DNA of 64,000 bases from Sphingomonas canadensis (GCF_026013525.1 NZ_JAPDRA010000009.1:124001-188000), one strand, 5' to 3'. Positions 33,239 through 44,978 are shown, counted from the stretch's first letter. Translations and numbers: made by a program. Notes: a model not told the origin generated them from the letters alone.

Positions 33239-34258
33239 ATGACGGATGCGCATGCTAACAACCTCCACCGGCTGATCGCGGCCTGCGTCGGTGCCGATCG
33301 CGCCCGCGCGCTGCTGGAAATGCTGCGTATCGATCCGGCGTTCGGCGAGGCGCGTCCCACGGTCAGCCGTGCCGAGATGGCGATGGCGCTGAACGCCCTG
33401 CTGTTCGGCGATCTGCTGGAGCGCGTGCCCTCCGGCGCGGCCTATGTGCATCGCGTGATCGACGCGGGCGGGCGCATCGCCTTCGATCACGGCGCGCTGC
33501 GCACGATCCGCTTCCCCTCCGGCCCCACCGGGGCGCTGCCCGGCGGGATCGATGCCTTCACCCGCATCCTGGCGCCGCTCGGCTATGCCCATGCCCGCGC
33601 CTATCCCCTGCCCGCGCTGCGCATGACCGGCCACGCCTGGTGCCACCGCGATCTGCCCGAGGCGATCCCGCAGTTCTTCGTCAGCGAGCTGCACGTCGAT
33701 CGCTTCTCCGAAGGCTTCCAGCAGTCCGCCGCCCGCGTCTTCGGCGCCTCACGCGACCCGCTCGACGGCGCCGCGCTGGAGGTCCTGGCGGCGTTCGAGG
33801 GCGGCGCTCAGGTGCCCTTCGCGCTCGCGGTTTCGGTGCTGCCCACGCTCGCCGCCGCCTTCGATCGTCAGCATGAGCCCTGCGCGCTCGCCGATTATGA
33901 GGCGCTGCTCTCCGAATCCGCCGAAGCCGCCTGGATCGCGACCGAGGGCAACGCCTTTAACCACGCCACCGATCGCGTGGCCGATGTGGACGCGCTGTCG
34001 GCCGAGCTGCGCGCAGCAGGCATGCCGATCAAGGACAAGGTGGAGCTTTCCGCGGGCGGCCGCGTCCGCCAGACCGCGCTGCGCGCCGATCCGGTCCTGC
34101 GCCGTTTCCGCCACGAGGGCGATATGGTAAGCCGCAGCGTGCCCGGCAGCTTCTATGAATTCATCACCCGCGATGTCGATCCCGCGACCGGCAGCCTCGA
34201 TCTCGCGTTCGACAGCAGCAACGCGCAGGGCATCTTCGCGATGACCAAGGCCGCGTGA
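33239..34258 (+). CDS. hglS: DUF1338 protein, 2-oxoadipate dioxygenase/decarboxylase (HglS) type
   Basis: A 339-residue VOC-fold iron enzyme of the DUF1338 family. HglS, characterised in Pseudomonas lysine breakdown, converts 2-oxoadipate with O2 to D-2-hydroxyglutarate and CO2. Probable iron ligands are H84 (DHGALRT), H242 (FNHATDRV) and E307 (FYEFITR); their spacing resembles that of the characterised enzyme. ATG at 33239 has an excellent site (AAGGAGAT). The next gene, overlapping by 4 bp, encodes a D-2-hydroxyglutarate dehydrogenase-like flavoprotein, which supports this reaction. It is shorter than the ~460-residue Pseudomonas form, but short members are known. Confidence 0.82.
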   Translation: MTDAHANNLHRLIAACVGADRARALLEMLRIDPAFGEARPTVSRAEMAMALNALLFGDLLERVPSGAAYVHRVIDAGGRIAFDHGALRTIRFPSGPTGALPGGIDAFTRILAPLGYAHARAYPLPALRMTGHAWCHRDLPEAIPQFFVSELHVDRFSEGFQQSAARVFGASRDPLDGAALEVLAAFEGGAQVPFALAVSVLPTLAAAFDRQHEPCALADYEALLSESAEAAWIATEGNAFNHATDRVADVDALSAELRAAGMPIKDKVELSAGGRVRQTALRADPVLRRFRHEGDMVSRSVPGSFYEFITRDVDPATGSLDLAFDSSNAQGIFAMTKAA

Positions 34259-35682
34259 CCCGGCCCGCGCCCGATCTGGCCGCCGCGCTGCGCGACGCCA
34301 TCGGCGAGGGGCAGTTGCTGTTCGCCGCGCCCGATCTGGCCGGTTACGATCAGGACGGGCGCGGGCCGGGCGGCGCCGCGCTGCTGGTCGCGCGCCCGCG
34401 TTCGGCGGACGAGGTGGCGGCGGTGCTGCGGATCGCCCATGCCCATGGCGTGGCGGTGGTGCCCCAGGGCGCGCGCAGCGGGCTGGCCGGCGCGGGGCTG
34501 GCGGACGGCTCGGTCGTGCTCAGCCTGGAGCGTGTGGCCGGCCCGCCCCGCATCGACGCGGAGAACCGCACCGCGGAGGTTGACGCCGGCGTGCCGCTCT
34601 CCGCGCTCAATGCCGCGGCGGCCGAACATGGCCTCACCTTCCCGATCGATCTGGGCGCCGATCCGACGATCGGCGGGATGATCGCCGCCAACACGGGCGG
34701 CGCGCGCTTCCTGCGCCACGGCGACGTCCGGCGCAGCCTGCTCGCGCTGGAGGTGGTGCTGGCCGATGGCCAGGGCACGCAAATGCGGCTCGGCAATCCG
34801 GTGTGGAAGGACAATTCGGGGCTGGAGCTGAAGCAGCTCTTCGCGTCGAGCGCGGGCGCGCTGGGCGTGGTGACGCGCGCCACCGTGGCGCTCCAGCCGC
34901 TGCCCGCGAACAGCGTCTGCGCGCTGGTGGCGCTTGCCGAGCCGGCCGAGGCGCTAGCGCTGCTGCTGGCGCTGGAGCGCCGCGCGGGGACGCTGTTGAG
35001 CGCGTTCGAGGGCATCTCCGGCACCGCGCTCGATCTTGCGCTCTCCCATGTCCCCCGGCTCAAGCCGCCCTTCGCGGGCGGGAGCCCGCCCTATTGCGCG
35101 CTGGTCGAGCTTTCGGCGGGCGACGCGATCCCGGCGGACCTGCTGATGGACATATTGGGCGAGGCGATCACCCCGATGATCGAGGACGGCCGTGCCACCG
35201 ATGCTGTGATCGACGAGGGCCGATCGCTATGGGCCGTGCGCCATGCCATTCCGGAGGGGCTGCGCACCGCCGGGGCGGTGATCGCCTGCGACATCGCGGT
35301 GCGCCGAGGCGATCTGATGCGCTTCCGCGAAGAGGCCGCCGCCGCCGTTTCGGCCCGCTGGCCGGAGCTGGTGATCGCCGATTTCGGCCATTGCGGCGAC
35401 GGCGGACTGCACTTCAACATGGTCTGGCCCCGCGCGCTCGGCCCGATCCCGGCGGGGCTGGCCGAGGAGGTGCGCCGGCTGGTGTTCGCGATGGTGGTCG
35501 ATGGCTATCACGGCAGCTTCAGCGCGGAACATGGCATCGGCCCGCGCAACATCGATCATTATGTCCGCTTCACGCCGGAGCCGGTGCGCGCGCTCGCCGG
35601 GCGCGTCCAGCGGCTGATCGCCCCCGCGGGCATCGGCCGCGTCGATTTCGGCGCCGGGGCGGAGGACGGTTCGCCCGCCTGA
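34255..35682 (+). CDS. FAD-linked oxidase, D-2-hydroxyglutarate dehydrogenase-like
   Basis: A 475-residue flavoprotein of the GlcD/D2HGDH family. The N-terminal FAD_binding_4 domain contains VVPQGARSGLAGAGLADGSVVLSLERV and PTIGGMIAANTGGARFLRHGDVR. The C-terminal FAD-oxidase domain ends with FGHCGDGGLHFNMVW and FSAEHGIGPRNI, whose histidines bind metal and substrate. It would oxidise D-2-hydroxyglutarate to 2-oxoglutarate. The start is GTG at 34255, overlapping the hglS-like stop by 4 bp (GTGA). Glycolate or D-lactate oxidation is possible from the family alone, but the neighbour argues for D-2-hydroxyglutarate. Confidence 0.83.
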   Translation: MTRPAPDLAAALRDAIGEGQLLFAAPDLAGYDQDGRGPGGAALLVARPRSADEVAAVLRIAHAHGVAVVPQGARSGLAGAGLADGSVVLSLERVAGPPRIDAENRTAEVDAGVPLSALNAAAAEHGLTFPIDLGADPTIGGMIAANTGGARFLRHGDVRRSLLALEVVLADGQGTQMRLGNPVWKDNSGLELKQLFASSAGALGVVTRATVALQPLPANSVCALVALAEPAEALALLLALERRAGTLLSAFEGISGTALDLALSHVPRLKPPFAGGSPPYCALVELSAGDAIPADLLMDILGEAITPMIEDGRATDAVIDEGRSLWAVRHAIPEGLRTAGAVIACDIAVRRGDLMRFREEAAAAVSARWPELVIADFGHCGDGGLHFNMVWPRALGPIPAGLAEEVRRLVFAMVVDGYHGSFSAEHGIGPRNIDHYVRFTPEPVRALAGRVQRLIAPAGIGRVDFGAGAEDGSPA

Positions 35683-35778
35683 GGCGCAATGCCGCATTGA
35701 CGCGGCAGATCGATCCGCGCCAGCATCGCGCCACGCCCGGCACCAGGCCCGGCGGCGATGGGGGAGCATGGCACGGCG

Positions 35779-38700
35779 ATGAGTCTGCTGACGGCAGCGC
35801 TGCTGGCACTCACGCTGATCCTGCTGCTGTTCGTCATCGCCGCGGCGGTGGAGGCGCGCGGCGCCGCGATCGCCCGCCGGCCCGCGCTGCGCCATCACAC
35901 CTACACGCTGGCGCTTGGCGTCTATTGCACGAGCTGGACCTTCTACGGATCGGTCGGCAGCGCGGTACGCGACGGGTGGAGCTATCTGCCCATCTATGTC
36001 GCCCCGATCATCCTGCTGATCGCCGCGCCGCGCTTCCTCGGCAAGCTCGCGCATGCGGTGGCGGAGGAGCAGACCACCACCGTTTCGGACTTCATCGCCG
36101 CCCGTTTCGGTCATGACGTGGTGGTGGCGCGGCTGGTCACCATCATCGCGCTGCTCGGCACCATCCCCTATCTCGCGCTCCAGCTCCGCTCGATCGGCGC
36201 CGCGCTCTCGATCGTTTCCGGCACGGATGTCGCGGCGCAGGCGATGCTGATCGCGGCGCCACTGCTGGCGCTGTTCGCGATCCTGTTCGGCGCGCGCCGG
36301 TTCGAGCTGGCGGGTCGAAGCGAGGGGCTGCTCTACGCCATCGGGCTGGAGTCGGCGATCAAGCTGCTGGCGCTGACGGCGGTGGCCGGGTTCGCGGTGT
36401 ACCTGCTGGCGAACAGCCCCGCCGCCGATTTCGACGCGGGCGTGGCGGCGCTGCGCACCGGCTTCGCGCCCGAACGGCTGTCGATCGACGTGGCGGTGAT
36501 CCTGCTGATCTCCGCGCTCGCCATCGTCGCGCTGCCCCGCCAGTTCTACATGGGGCTGGTGGAGGCGCGCGAGGCCGACGATCTGGTGCGCGCGCGCCAC
36601 GGGCTGGCGCTGTACCTGATCGCGATGGCCGCGCTGATCCTGCCGATCGCGCTGGCGGGAGTCACCGTGCTCGGGTCCGGCGTGGCGCCCGACCGCTATG
36701 TTCTCGCGCTGCCTGCGATGGAGGGCGGCGGGTTCGTGCTCGCGGCGGCGCTGCTCGGCGGGATCAGCGCCGCGGCATCGATGGCGATCGTCGATTCCAC
36801 CGCGCTGGCGACGATGGTCTCAAACGATCTGGTCTTCCCCACGCTGATGCGCGCCACCGCGCCGGGCGAAGCGGGTGCGATCGGCCGGCGGATGCTGGTG
36901 GTGCGGCGGCTGTCGATCCTGGGGATCGTGTCGCTGGCGCTGGTGTGGGCGCTGCTCGTCTCCGAACGCAGCTCGCTCGCCTCGATCGGGCTGATCGCCT
37001 TCGCGGCGATGACGCAGTTCGGCCCCCATCTGGTGCTGGCGGCGACGGGCAAGGGCCGCGATCCGCTGGCCGCGCGCGCCAGCCTGTCGGTGGGGCTCGC
37101 GCTGTGGCTGTACACGCTGGCGCTGCCGCCGGTGCTGCCGGCCGAATGGCTCGCGGCGCTTTCGGGCACGCTCGCCGATCCGCTGCGGCTGTTCGGCATC
37201 GGCAATGCGGCGCCGCTTTCGCATGGCGTGATCTGGAGCGTCGGGGCGAACCTGCTCGTCTATGCGCTGGCCGCCGCGCGCAATGTCCAGGCGCCCGCGC
37301 TCCCCCGCCTCACCCGCGCCGAACGGCCGGTGACCAACCTTGCCGGGCTGGTCCAGCTCACCGCCAGCTTCGTCGGCAAGGAACAGGCGGAACGCGAGTT
37401 CCCCGATGCCGCGGCCGACCGGCCGGTCGACCGCCATTCCGCCCGCCGCGCGCGTGAGCTGATCGCGCAGGTGGTGGGCGCCTCCTCGGCCCGCGCGCTG
37501 GTCGCCTCGGCGCTGGCTGGCGGCACGGTGAGCCTCCAGGATGTCGCCCGCCTGCTCGACGAGGGCGGCCAGAGCCTGCGCTTCTCGCGCGGGCTGCTCG
37601 CCTCCACCTTCGAGAATATCGACGCCGGGATCAGCGTGGTCGATGCCGATCTGAACCTGGTCGCGTGGAACACGCGCTACCTCGACCTGTTCGATTATCC
37701 CGCCGGCATGGTGCGCGTGGGCGTGCCGGTGGCGGAGCTGATCCGCTATAACGCGCGCCACGGCGATTTCGGGCCGGGCGACGTCGAATATCATGTCGCC
37801 AAGCGGCTGGAGCATCTCCGCCGCGGACAGGAGCACAGCTTCGAACGGCTCCGCCACGACGGCAAGGTGATCAAGACCGTCGGAGGCCCGATGCCCGGCG
37901 GCGGCTATGTGATGTCCTTCACCGACATCAGCGAGGAAGCCCGCGTGCGCGAGGAACTGCGCCGAACGCTCGACGAGCTCGAACAGCGCGTCGCGGACCG
38001 GACGCAGGCGCTGAGCGAGGCCAACCGGCTGCTCGCCAACGCGGATCAGGACAAGACCCGTTTCCTTGCCGCCGCCAGCCATGATCTGCTCCAGCCGCTC
38101 CACGCCGCCCGGCTGTTCACCGCCGCGCTGCAACGGGATGCCACCGCCGCGCAACAGGATATCGTCCACCGCGTCGAAAGCGCGATCGTGGCAGCGGAGG
38201 ATCTGCTCCGCTCGCTGCTCGACATCAGCCGGATCGACGCGGGCGGCGTAACCCCCGTCCCCGCCGCGATCGGCCTGGCGCCCTTCCTGTCGGACCTGGC
38301 CGAGACGATCCGCCCGATCGCCGAGGCCAAGGGGCTGCGCCTGCGCATCGGCCCGCTGCCCGGCAGCGTGGAGAGCGACGCGGGGCTGCTGCGTTCGGTG
38401 ATGCAGAATTTTCTCAGCAACGCGGTGCGCTACACCTCGCACGGCGGCGTGCTGGTCGGCGTGCGGCGGCGCGGCGGCGAATGGCGGATTGACGTGGTCG
38501 ATACCGGCGTCGGCATCGCCGAGCCGCAGATCGAGGAGATTTTCGCCGAATTCACCCGGCTGGGCCAGGTCGAGGTCGAGGGGCTGGGCCTGGGGCTGGC
38601 GCTGGTCCGCCGCATCGTCCGGCTGATCGGCGGACGGATCGAGGTCCGCTCGCAACCCGGCCGGGGCAGCCGCTTCAGCCTCTATCTCCCCGCGCTGGAA

Positions 38701-39132
38701 ACCGGCGCCGGTACGTGGCGAGCGGCCTCCCCCGCGCCCGCGCCGGTCCCCTCCGGCATCACGCGGCCGCTGCGCATCCTGGCGGTGGACAATGACGAAC
38801 GCATCGTCGAGGCAAGCATCGCGCTGCTCGAACGGCTCGGCCATCGTGCCACGGGCGCCAGGGGCATCGCCGGCGCATTGGCCATCGAGGGGCCGTTCGA
38901 TGCCGCGCTGGTCGATTACCACCTCGATCACGGCGAGGACGGGCTGGACCTGATCGCCCGGCTGCGCGCGCGCCATCCCGGCCTGCCCGCGCTGCTCGTC
39001 ACCGCCGAGACCAGCCCGGATCTCCGCGCCCGCGCCGCCGCGATGGGGATCGGCATCCTGCACAAGCCCGTCGCGCCCGGCGCGATCGAGGCGTTCCTGG
39101 CCGAAGTGTCAGTGGCGCAGATCGAGCCCTAG
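35779..39132 (+). CDS. crbS: CrbS/MxtR-type hybrid sensor histidine kinase with symporter domain
   Basis: A protein of about 1117 residues. The first ~500 residues are a sodium:solute symporter-like membrane domain with some 13 helices. Then come a PAS sensor (ENIDAGISVVDADLNLVAWN), a coiled coil, a HisKA box with H768 (AAASHDLLQPLHAARLF), an HATPase (NFLSNAVRYTS, DTGVGIAE, GLGLGLALVRRI) and a receiver domain with Asp1046. CrbS/MxtR proteins sense acetate-related cues and act with a LuxR regulator to switch on acs, and here both partners follow directly. ATG at 35779 is chosen (GGGGGAG upstream); 35758 is possible. Its 3' end overlaps crbR by 24 bp. Confidence 0.88.
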   Translation: MSLLTAALLALTLILLLFVIAAAVEARGAAIARRPALRHHTYTLALGVYCTSWTFYGSVGSAVRDGWSYLPIYVAPIILLIAAPRFLGKLAHAVAEEQTTTVSDFIAARFGHDVVVARLVTIIALLGTIPYLALQLRSIGAALSIVSGTDVAAQAMLIAAPLLALFAILFGARRFELAGRSEGLLYAIGLESAIKLLALTAVAGFAVYLLANSPAADFDAGVAALRTGFAPERLSIDVAVILLISALAIVALPRQFYMGLVEAREADDLVRARHGLALYLIAMAALILPIALAGVTVLGSGVAPDRYVLALPAMEGGGFVLAAALLGGISAAASMAIVDSTALATMVSNDLVFPTLMRATAPGEAGAIGRRMLVVRRLSILGIVSLALVWALLVSERSSLASIGLIAFAAMTQFGPHLVLAATGKGRDPLAARASLSVGLALWLYTLALPPVLPAEWLAALSGTLADPLRLFGIGNAAPLSHGVIWSVGANLLVYALAAARNVQAPALPRLTRAERPVTNLAGLVQLTASFVGKEQAEREFPDAAADRPVDRHSARRARELIAQVVGASSARALVASALAGGTVSLQDVARLLDEGGQSLRFSRGLLASTFENIDAGISVVDADLNLVAWNTRYLDLFDYPAGMVRVGVPVAELIRYNARHGDFGPGDVEYHVAKRLEHLRRGQEHSFERLRHDGKVIKTVGGPMPGGGYVMSFTDISEEARVREELRRTLDELEQRVADRTQALSEANRLLANADQDKTRFLAAASHDLLQPLHAARLFTAALQRDATAAQQDIVHRVESAIVAAEDLLRSLLDISRIDAGGVTPVPAAIGLAPFLSDLAETIRPIAEAKGLRLRIGPLPGSVESDAGLLRSVMQNFLSNAVRYTSHGGVLVGVRRRGGEWRIDVVDTGVGIAEPQIEEIFAEFTRLGQVEVEGLGLGLALVRRIVRLIGGRIEVRSQPGRGSRFSLYLPALETGAGTWRAASPAPAPVPSGITRPLRILAVDNDERIVEASIALLERLGHRATGARGIAGALAIEGPFDAALVDYHLDHGEDGLDLIARLRARHPGLPALLVTAETSPDLRARAAAMGIGILHKPVAPGAIEAFLAEVSVAQIEP

Positions 39133-39743
39133 CGAACGCGCCACCAGCGCCGCCTGCGTGCGGTTGCGCACGTCCAGCTTGCGCATGATCGCGGTCATAT
39201 GCGCCTTCACCGTCGCCTCGCTGATGTTCAGCCCGTGCGCGATCTGCTTGTTGAGCTGGCCGTCCAGCACCGCCAGCAGCACCTTGAGCTGGGTGGGCGT
39301 CAGCCCGGCCACCGTCTCGCGGATCGCCTCCATCCCCGCATCGCCCTCCGGCGCTGGCGCGGGGCGCATGGGCCGCCCGCCGCCCACCGCCCGGGCGATG
39401 GCCGCCTCGATCGCGGCCAGATCGCTGCCCTTGTGGAGAAATCCGATCGCCCCGAACGCGCGCGCCTCGTCGGCGGCGGCGGCGCCCTCGGCGCTCGACA
39501 CCACCAGGATCGGCACCTCCGGGCATTCTGCATGGAGCATCGCGATCCCCGAATAGCCCACCGCGCCCGGCATCTTGAGGTCGAGCAGGATCAGCCGCAG
39601 CGCCTCCGCCCCGGCCGCGGCGGCGGCGGCGGAGGCGAGCGTTCCCGCCTCCACAATCGCCGTGCCGGGCAGCGCGCGTTCCACCGCAAGGCGCAGCGCC
39701 TGGCGAAACAGCGGATGATCGTCCGCGATCAGGACGGTTCCGC

Positions 39744-39747
<4 letters not shown>
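39109..39747 (-). CDS. crbR: LuxR-family response regulator, CrbR/ErdR-type
   Basis: A 212-residue regulator: receiver domain with D9, D10, phospho-acceptor D56 and Lys105 (FLHKGS), then a linker rich in Pro/Ala, then a LuxR HTH ([43 protein letters not shown]). The GTG start at 39747 overlaps the acs stop by 4 bp, so it follows acs in an operon. Its 3' end lies antisense to the last 24 bases of the kinase gene. The CrbS-CrbR pair activates acetyl-CoA synthetase in Vibrio and Pseudomonas; the same arrangement is inferred here. Confidence 0.9.
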
Positions 39748-41693
<1,946 letters not shown>

Positions 41694-41761
41694 CATTTCC
41701 TCCTGTGACCGGCGAGGATCTTTCGGCTCCGCCTAGCCCATCGCACCCGCCACGGGAGCTT

Positions 41762-41773
41762 AGACTTAGGTCT
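41762..41773. promoter_or_regulatory. Palindrome-like AGACTTAGGTCT between acs and the porin gene
   Basis: The arms AGAC/GTCT around TTAG lie in the 179-bp divergent region, followed by TATATCTACGACC. This AT-richer block is the most likely control region for acs and the porin and a candidate CrbR-binding site. Only one copy is seen, so the assignment is tentative. Confidence 0.35.
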
Positions 41774-41875
41774 TATATCTACGACCTTTGCAGGGATGGC
41801 CGCCTGCCCGCTGCCGCCGCACTCTCCGCCATGCCCCAGGAAAGACGAGAGAACACCGGGTAGGGAGATGATGTC

Positions 41876-43273
41876 ATGCTGAGGCGAAGGACGGCGGCGA
41901 TCGCGCTGCTGCTCACAGCCAGCGCGCTGGTGGCGCCGGGCCAGGCGTTCGCACAATCCGCCACGCGCGAGGCAGCGCTCGCCAGCCGGCTGGAGAAGCT
42001 GGAGGCAGAGATTCAGGCGCTGCGCAGCGATCTGGCCGCCGCGCGCGGCGAGCTGGCGCAGACCACCGCCGTCGCCCAGAAGGCCGCGGCAAAGGCCGAT
42101 GCGCCGCCCGCGCAGGCCGCGGCCCAGCCCGCCACCGCCCCGGCGGACGGCTTCCGATCGGGCGCCACGACGATCAAGCTGGGCGGCTATCTGAAGCTTG
42201 TCGCCAGCAACAGCCGCTTCAGCGATGGCGAGGTTGCCACCAACTCGCTCGGCCGCGACTTCTATTTGCCCCAGGCGATCCCCACCGCGGGCGGCCCCGC
42301 TTCGCGCGTGCAGGATTTCAGCGCCAAGCAGGCGCGCTTCTGGCTGAACCTGTCCACCGACGTCGCCGGCCATTCGCTCAAGGGCTATGTCGAGACCGAT
42401 TTCCAGACCTCGCCCGGCACCCAGGGATCGCAGCGCACCACCAACGGCTATAATCTCGCGCTGCGCCGCGCCTGGCTTCAGGTCGACAAGTTCACCTTCG
42501 GCCAGGATTGGTCGACCTTCCAGTACACCGGCGCCCTGCCCGAGAGCACCGACTATGTCGGCGTGACCGAGGGCACGGTGTTCGTCCGCCAGCCGCTGAT
42601 CCGCTATTCGGCGCCGCTGGGCGGCGGCATGACGCTGCACGTCTCGGCCGAGAACGCGGAGTCGGGCACGGCTACGCTGGGGTTGCCCACGCTGATCGAG
42701 AACGGCGACGACAGCTTGCCCGATTTCGCCGCGCGGCTCACCTGGGCCGGCAGTTTCGGCGAGCTTTCGCTGGCGGGCCTGGCGCGCCAGGTGCGCGTGG
42801 CCAACGGCGCGGCCTCCGACTCCAGTTTCGGCTGGGCGGCCAGCGCGGCGGGCAAGATCTACCTTGCCGGCGACAAGTCGAGCGACGTCCGCTTCATGGC
42901 CACCTATGGCAGCAACGCCGGCCGCTACATCGGCCTCAACTTCGCGCCTGACGCCATCTATGTGCCGGCCAGCGGCACGCTGGCCGATGTGCGCGAATTC
43001 GCCGCCTTCGCCGCGGTGCGCATCGGCCTGACGCCGCAGATCCGGCTGAACCTGATGGGCAGCTATCAGGGCGTCGATTACGACGCCGCACTTGCACCCG
43101 CCGCGCTGGCGGGCTTCAACGATCAGGCGTGGAGCGCCGCGGCCAACCTGTTCTGGTCGCCAGTCAAGAATGTAGACCTGGGTATCGAATACCGGCACGG
43201 CGAACGCCGGGTGGTAGGCGGCGCGCAGGGCAAGCTCGACCGGCTCGAACTTGCCGCAAAGTACGGCTTCTAA
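41876..43273 (+). CDS. DcaP-like outer-membrane porin
   Basis: A 465-residue porin. A signal peptide (RRRTAAIALLLTASALVAPGQAFAQ) precedes a short coiled coil (EAALASRLEKLEAEIQAL, about 30-65), an Ala/Pro linker, and a beta-barrel with alternating aromatic strands ending in AAKYGF. DcaP-type porins form trimers that admit carboxylates or small acids. The ribosome site GGGAGA precedes ATG at 41876. Between acs and the MHS transporter it probably provides outer-membrane entry for acetate, propionate or dicarboxylates. Confidence 0.82.
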   Translation: MLRRRTAAIALLLTASALVAPGQAFAQSATREAALASRLEKLEAEIQALRSDLAAARGELAQTTAVAQKAAAKADAPPAQAAAQPATAPADGFRSGATTIKLGGYLKLVASNSRFSDGEVATNSLGRDFYLPQAIPTAGGPASRVQDFSAKQARFWLNLSTDVAGHSLKGYVETDFQTSPGTQGSQRTTNGYNLALRRAWLQVDKFTFGQDWSTFQYTGALPESTDYVGVTEGTVFVRQPLIRYSAPLGGGMTLHVSAENAESGTATLGLPTLIENGDDSLPDFAARLTWAGSFGELSLAGLARQVRVANGAASDSSFGWAASAAGKIYLAGDKSSDVRFMATYGSNAGRYIGLNFAPDAIYVPASGTLADVREFAAFAAVRIGLTPQIRLNLMGSYQGVDYDAALAPAALAGFNDQAWSAAANLFWSPVKNVDLGIEYRHGERRVVGGAQGKLDRLELAAKYGF

Positions 43274-43302
43274 GGGCTCGTCAGGGGAGAGGAAGGACAA
43301 TC

Positions 43303-44970
43303 ATGGCAACGTCATACGACAAGCTGCCCAAGCACCATAAGGCGACGCAGAGCGAAAAGCTCGTCATCACCGCCTCGTCGCTTGGCACGGTATTCGAATG
43401 GTATGATTTCTATCTGTACGGCCTGCTGGCCACGATCATATCGTCGCAGTTCTTCTCGGGCGTGAACGAGACGACCGGGTTCATCTTCGCGCTCGCCGCC
43501 TTCGCGGCCGGCTTCGCGGTCCGCCCGTTCGGCGCGCTGGTGTTCGGCCGGATCGGCGATCTCGTCGGCCGCAAGAACACCTTCCTGGTCACCATGGGCC
43601 TGATGGGCCTTTCGACCTTCGTCGTCGGCCTGCTGCCCTCCTATGCCACCATCGGCGTGGTGGCGCCGATCCTGCTGGTCGTGATGCGGCTGGTGCAGGG
43701 GCTGGCGCTGGGCGGCGAATATGGCGGCGCGGCGACCTATGTCGCCGAGCATGCGCCGGACAACAAGCGCGGCCTCTACACCAGCTTCATCCAGACCACG
43801 GCGACGCTGGGCCTGTTCGCGGCGCTGCTGGTGGTGATCGGCACGCGCACGCTGATCGGCGAGGATGCGTTCAAGGAATGGGGCTGGCGCGTGCCGTTCC
43901 TGGTCTCGATCGTGCTGCTGGCGGTGTCGATGTGGATCCGCATGCAGCTCGCCGAGAGCCCCGTCTTCCAGAAGATGAAAGAAGAAGGCACCACCTCCAA
44001 GGCGCCGCTGACCGAGGCTTTCGGCCAGTGGAAGAACGCCAAATGGGTGCTGGTCGCGCTGCTCGGCGCGGTCGCCGGCCAGGCGGTGGTCTGGTACACC
44101 GGCCAGTTCTACGCGCTGTTCTTCCTTGAGAAGATGATGCTCGTCGACGGCGCCACCGCCAACATCCTGATCGCGGTCGCGCTGGCGCTGGGCACGCCCT
44201 TCTTCATCTTCTTCGGCTGGCTGAGCGACCGGATCGGGCGCAAGATGATCATCATGGCCGGCTGCGCGCTGGCGGTGTTCACCTATTTCCCGGCGTTCCA
44301 CCTGCTGTCTGAGGCGGCCAACCCCGCCCTTGCCCGCGCCGCGGCCAGCGCCCCGGTGTCGGTCGTCACCAACGCGGACGATTGTTCGCTGCAGTTCGAT
44401 CCGGTGGGCAGGAACAAGTTCGACAGCAAGAGCTGCGACATCGCCAAGGCCTTCCTGGCCAAGAACGCGATCAGCTACCAGAATGTCGCGGCGCCCGCGG
44501 GCACGGTCGCCTCGGTCCGCATCGGCGGCCAGACGATCGCCGCGCCCGATCCCGCCACGCTCTCCGGCGATGCGCGCAAGGCCGCGATCACCAAGTTCCA
44601 GGGCGATGTGAAGGCGGCGCTGAAGGCGGCGGGCTATCCGGCCAAGGCCGATCCGGCGGCGATCAACAAGCCGCTGGTCGTGGCGGTGCTCTTCTACCTC
44701 GTGCTGCTGGTGACGATGGTCTACGGCCCGATCGCGGCGATGCTGGTGGAGCTGTTCCCCACCCGCATCCGCTATACGTCGATGTCGCTGCCCTATCACA
44801 TCGGCAACGGCTGGTTCGGCGGCTTCCTGCCCACCACCGCCTTCGCCATGGTCGCGGCCACGGGGGACATCTACTACGGCCTCTGGTATCCGATCGTGGT
44901 GGCCGGGCTGACGCTGGTGGTCGGCCTGCTGCTTCTGCCGGAAACCTTCCGCCGCAACATCGACGATTGA
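43303..44970 (+). CDS. MHS-family MFS transporter with a large loop insertion
   Basis: A 555-residue metabolite:H+ symporter. The first half is typical: SLGTVFEWYDFYLYGLLA, FGRIGDLVGRKNTF and LVQGLALGGEYGGAATYVAEHAP. An inserted segment at about residues 336-457, including two cysteines (C361, C378) and an Ala/Lys-rich helix, separates the later helices; most MHS carriers of about 430 residues lack it. Substrates of the family are carboxylates such as propionate or 2-oxoglutarate. It is encoded 29 bp after the porin with GGAAGGA before ATG. A strong terminator follows. It is probably an acetate or propionate importer. Confidence 0.85.
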   Translation: MATSYDKLPKHHKATQSEKLVITASSLGTVFEWYDFYLYGLLATIISSQFFSGVNETTGFIFALAAFAAGFAVRPFGALVFGRIGDLVGRKNTFLVTMGLMGLSTFVVGLLPSYATIGVVAPILLVVMRLVQGLALGGEYGGAATYVAEHAPDNKRGLYTSFIQTTATLGLFAALLVVIGTRTLIGEDAFKEWGWRVPFLVSIVLLAVSMWIRMQLAESPVFQKMKEEGTTSKAPLTEAFGQWKNAKWVLVALLGAVAGQAVVWYTGQFYALFFLEKMMLVDGATANILIAVALALGTPFFIFFGWLSDRIGRKMIIMAGCALAVFTYFPAFHLLSEAANPALARAAASAPVSVVTNADDCSLQFDPVGRNKFDSKSCDIAKAFLAKNAISYQNVAAPAGTVASVRIGGQTIAAPDPATLSGDARKAAITKFQGDVKAALKAAGYPAKADPAAINKPLVVAVLFYLVLLVTMVYGPIAAMLVELFPTRIRYTSMSLPYHIGNGWFGGFLPTTAFAMVAATGDIYYGLWYPIVVAGLTLVVGLLLLPETFRRNIDD

Positions 44971-44978
44971 CGCCCCGT

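Noticed and set aside
36820..39063. A long antisense frame within the sensor kinase gene
   Set aside because: It reflects GC bias. The kinase frame contains the HisKA, HATPase and receiver motifs in order.
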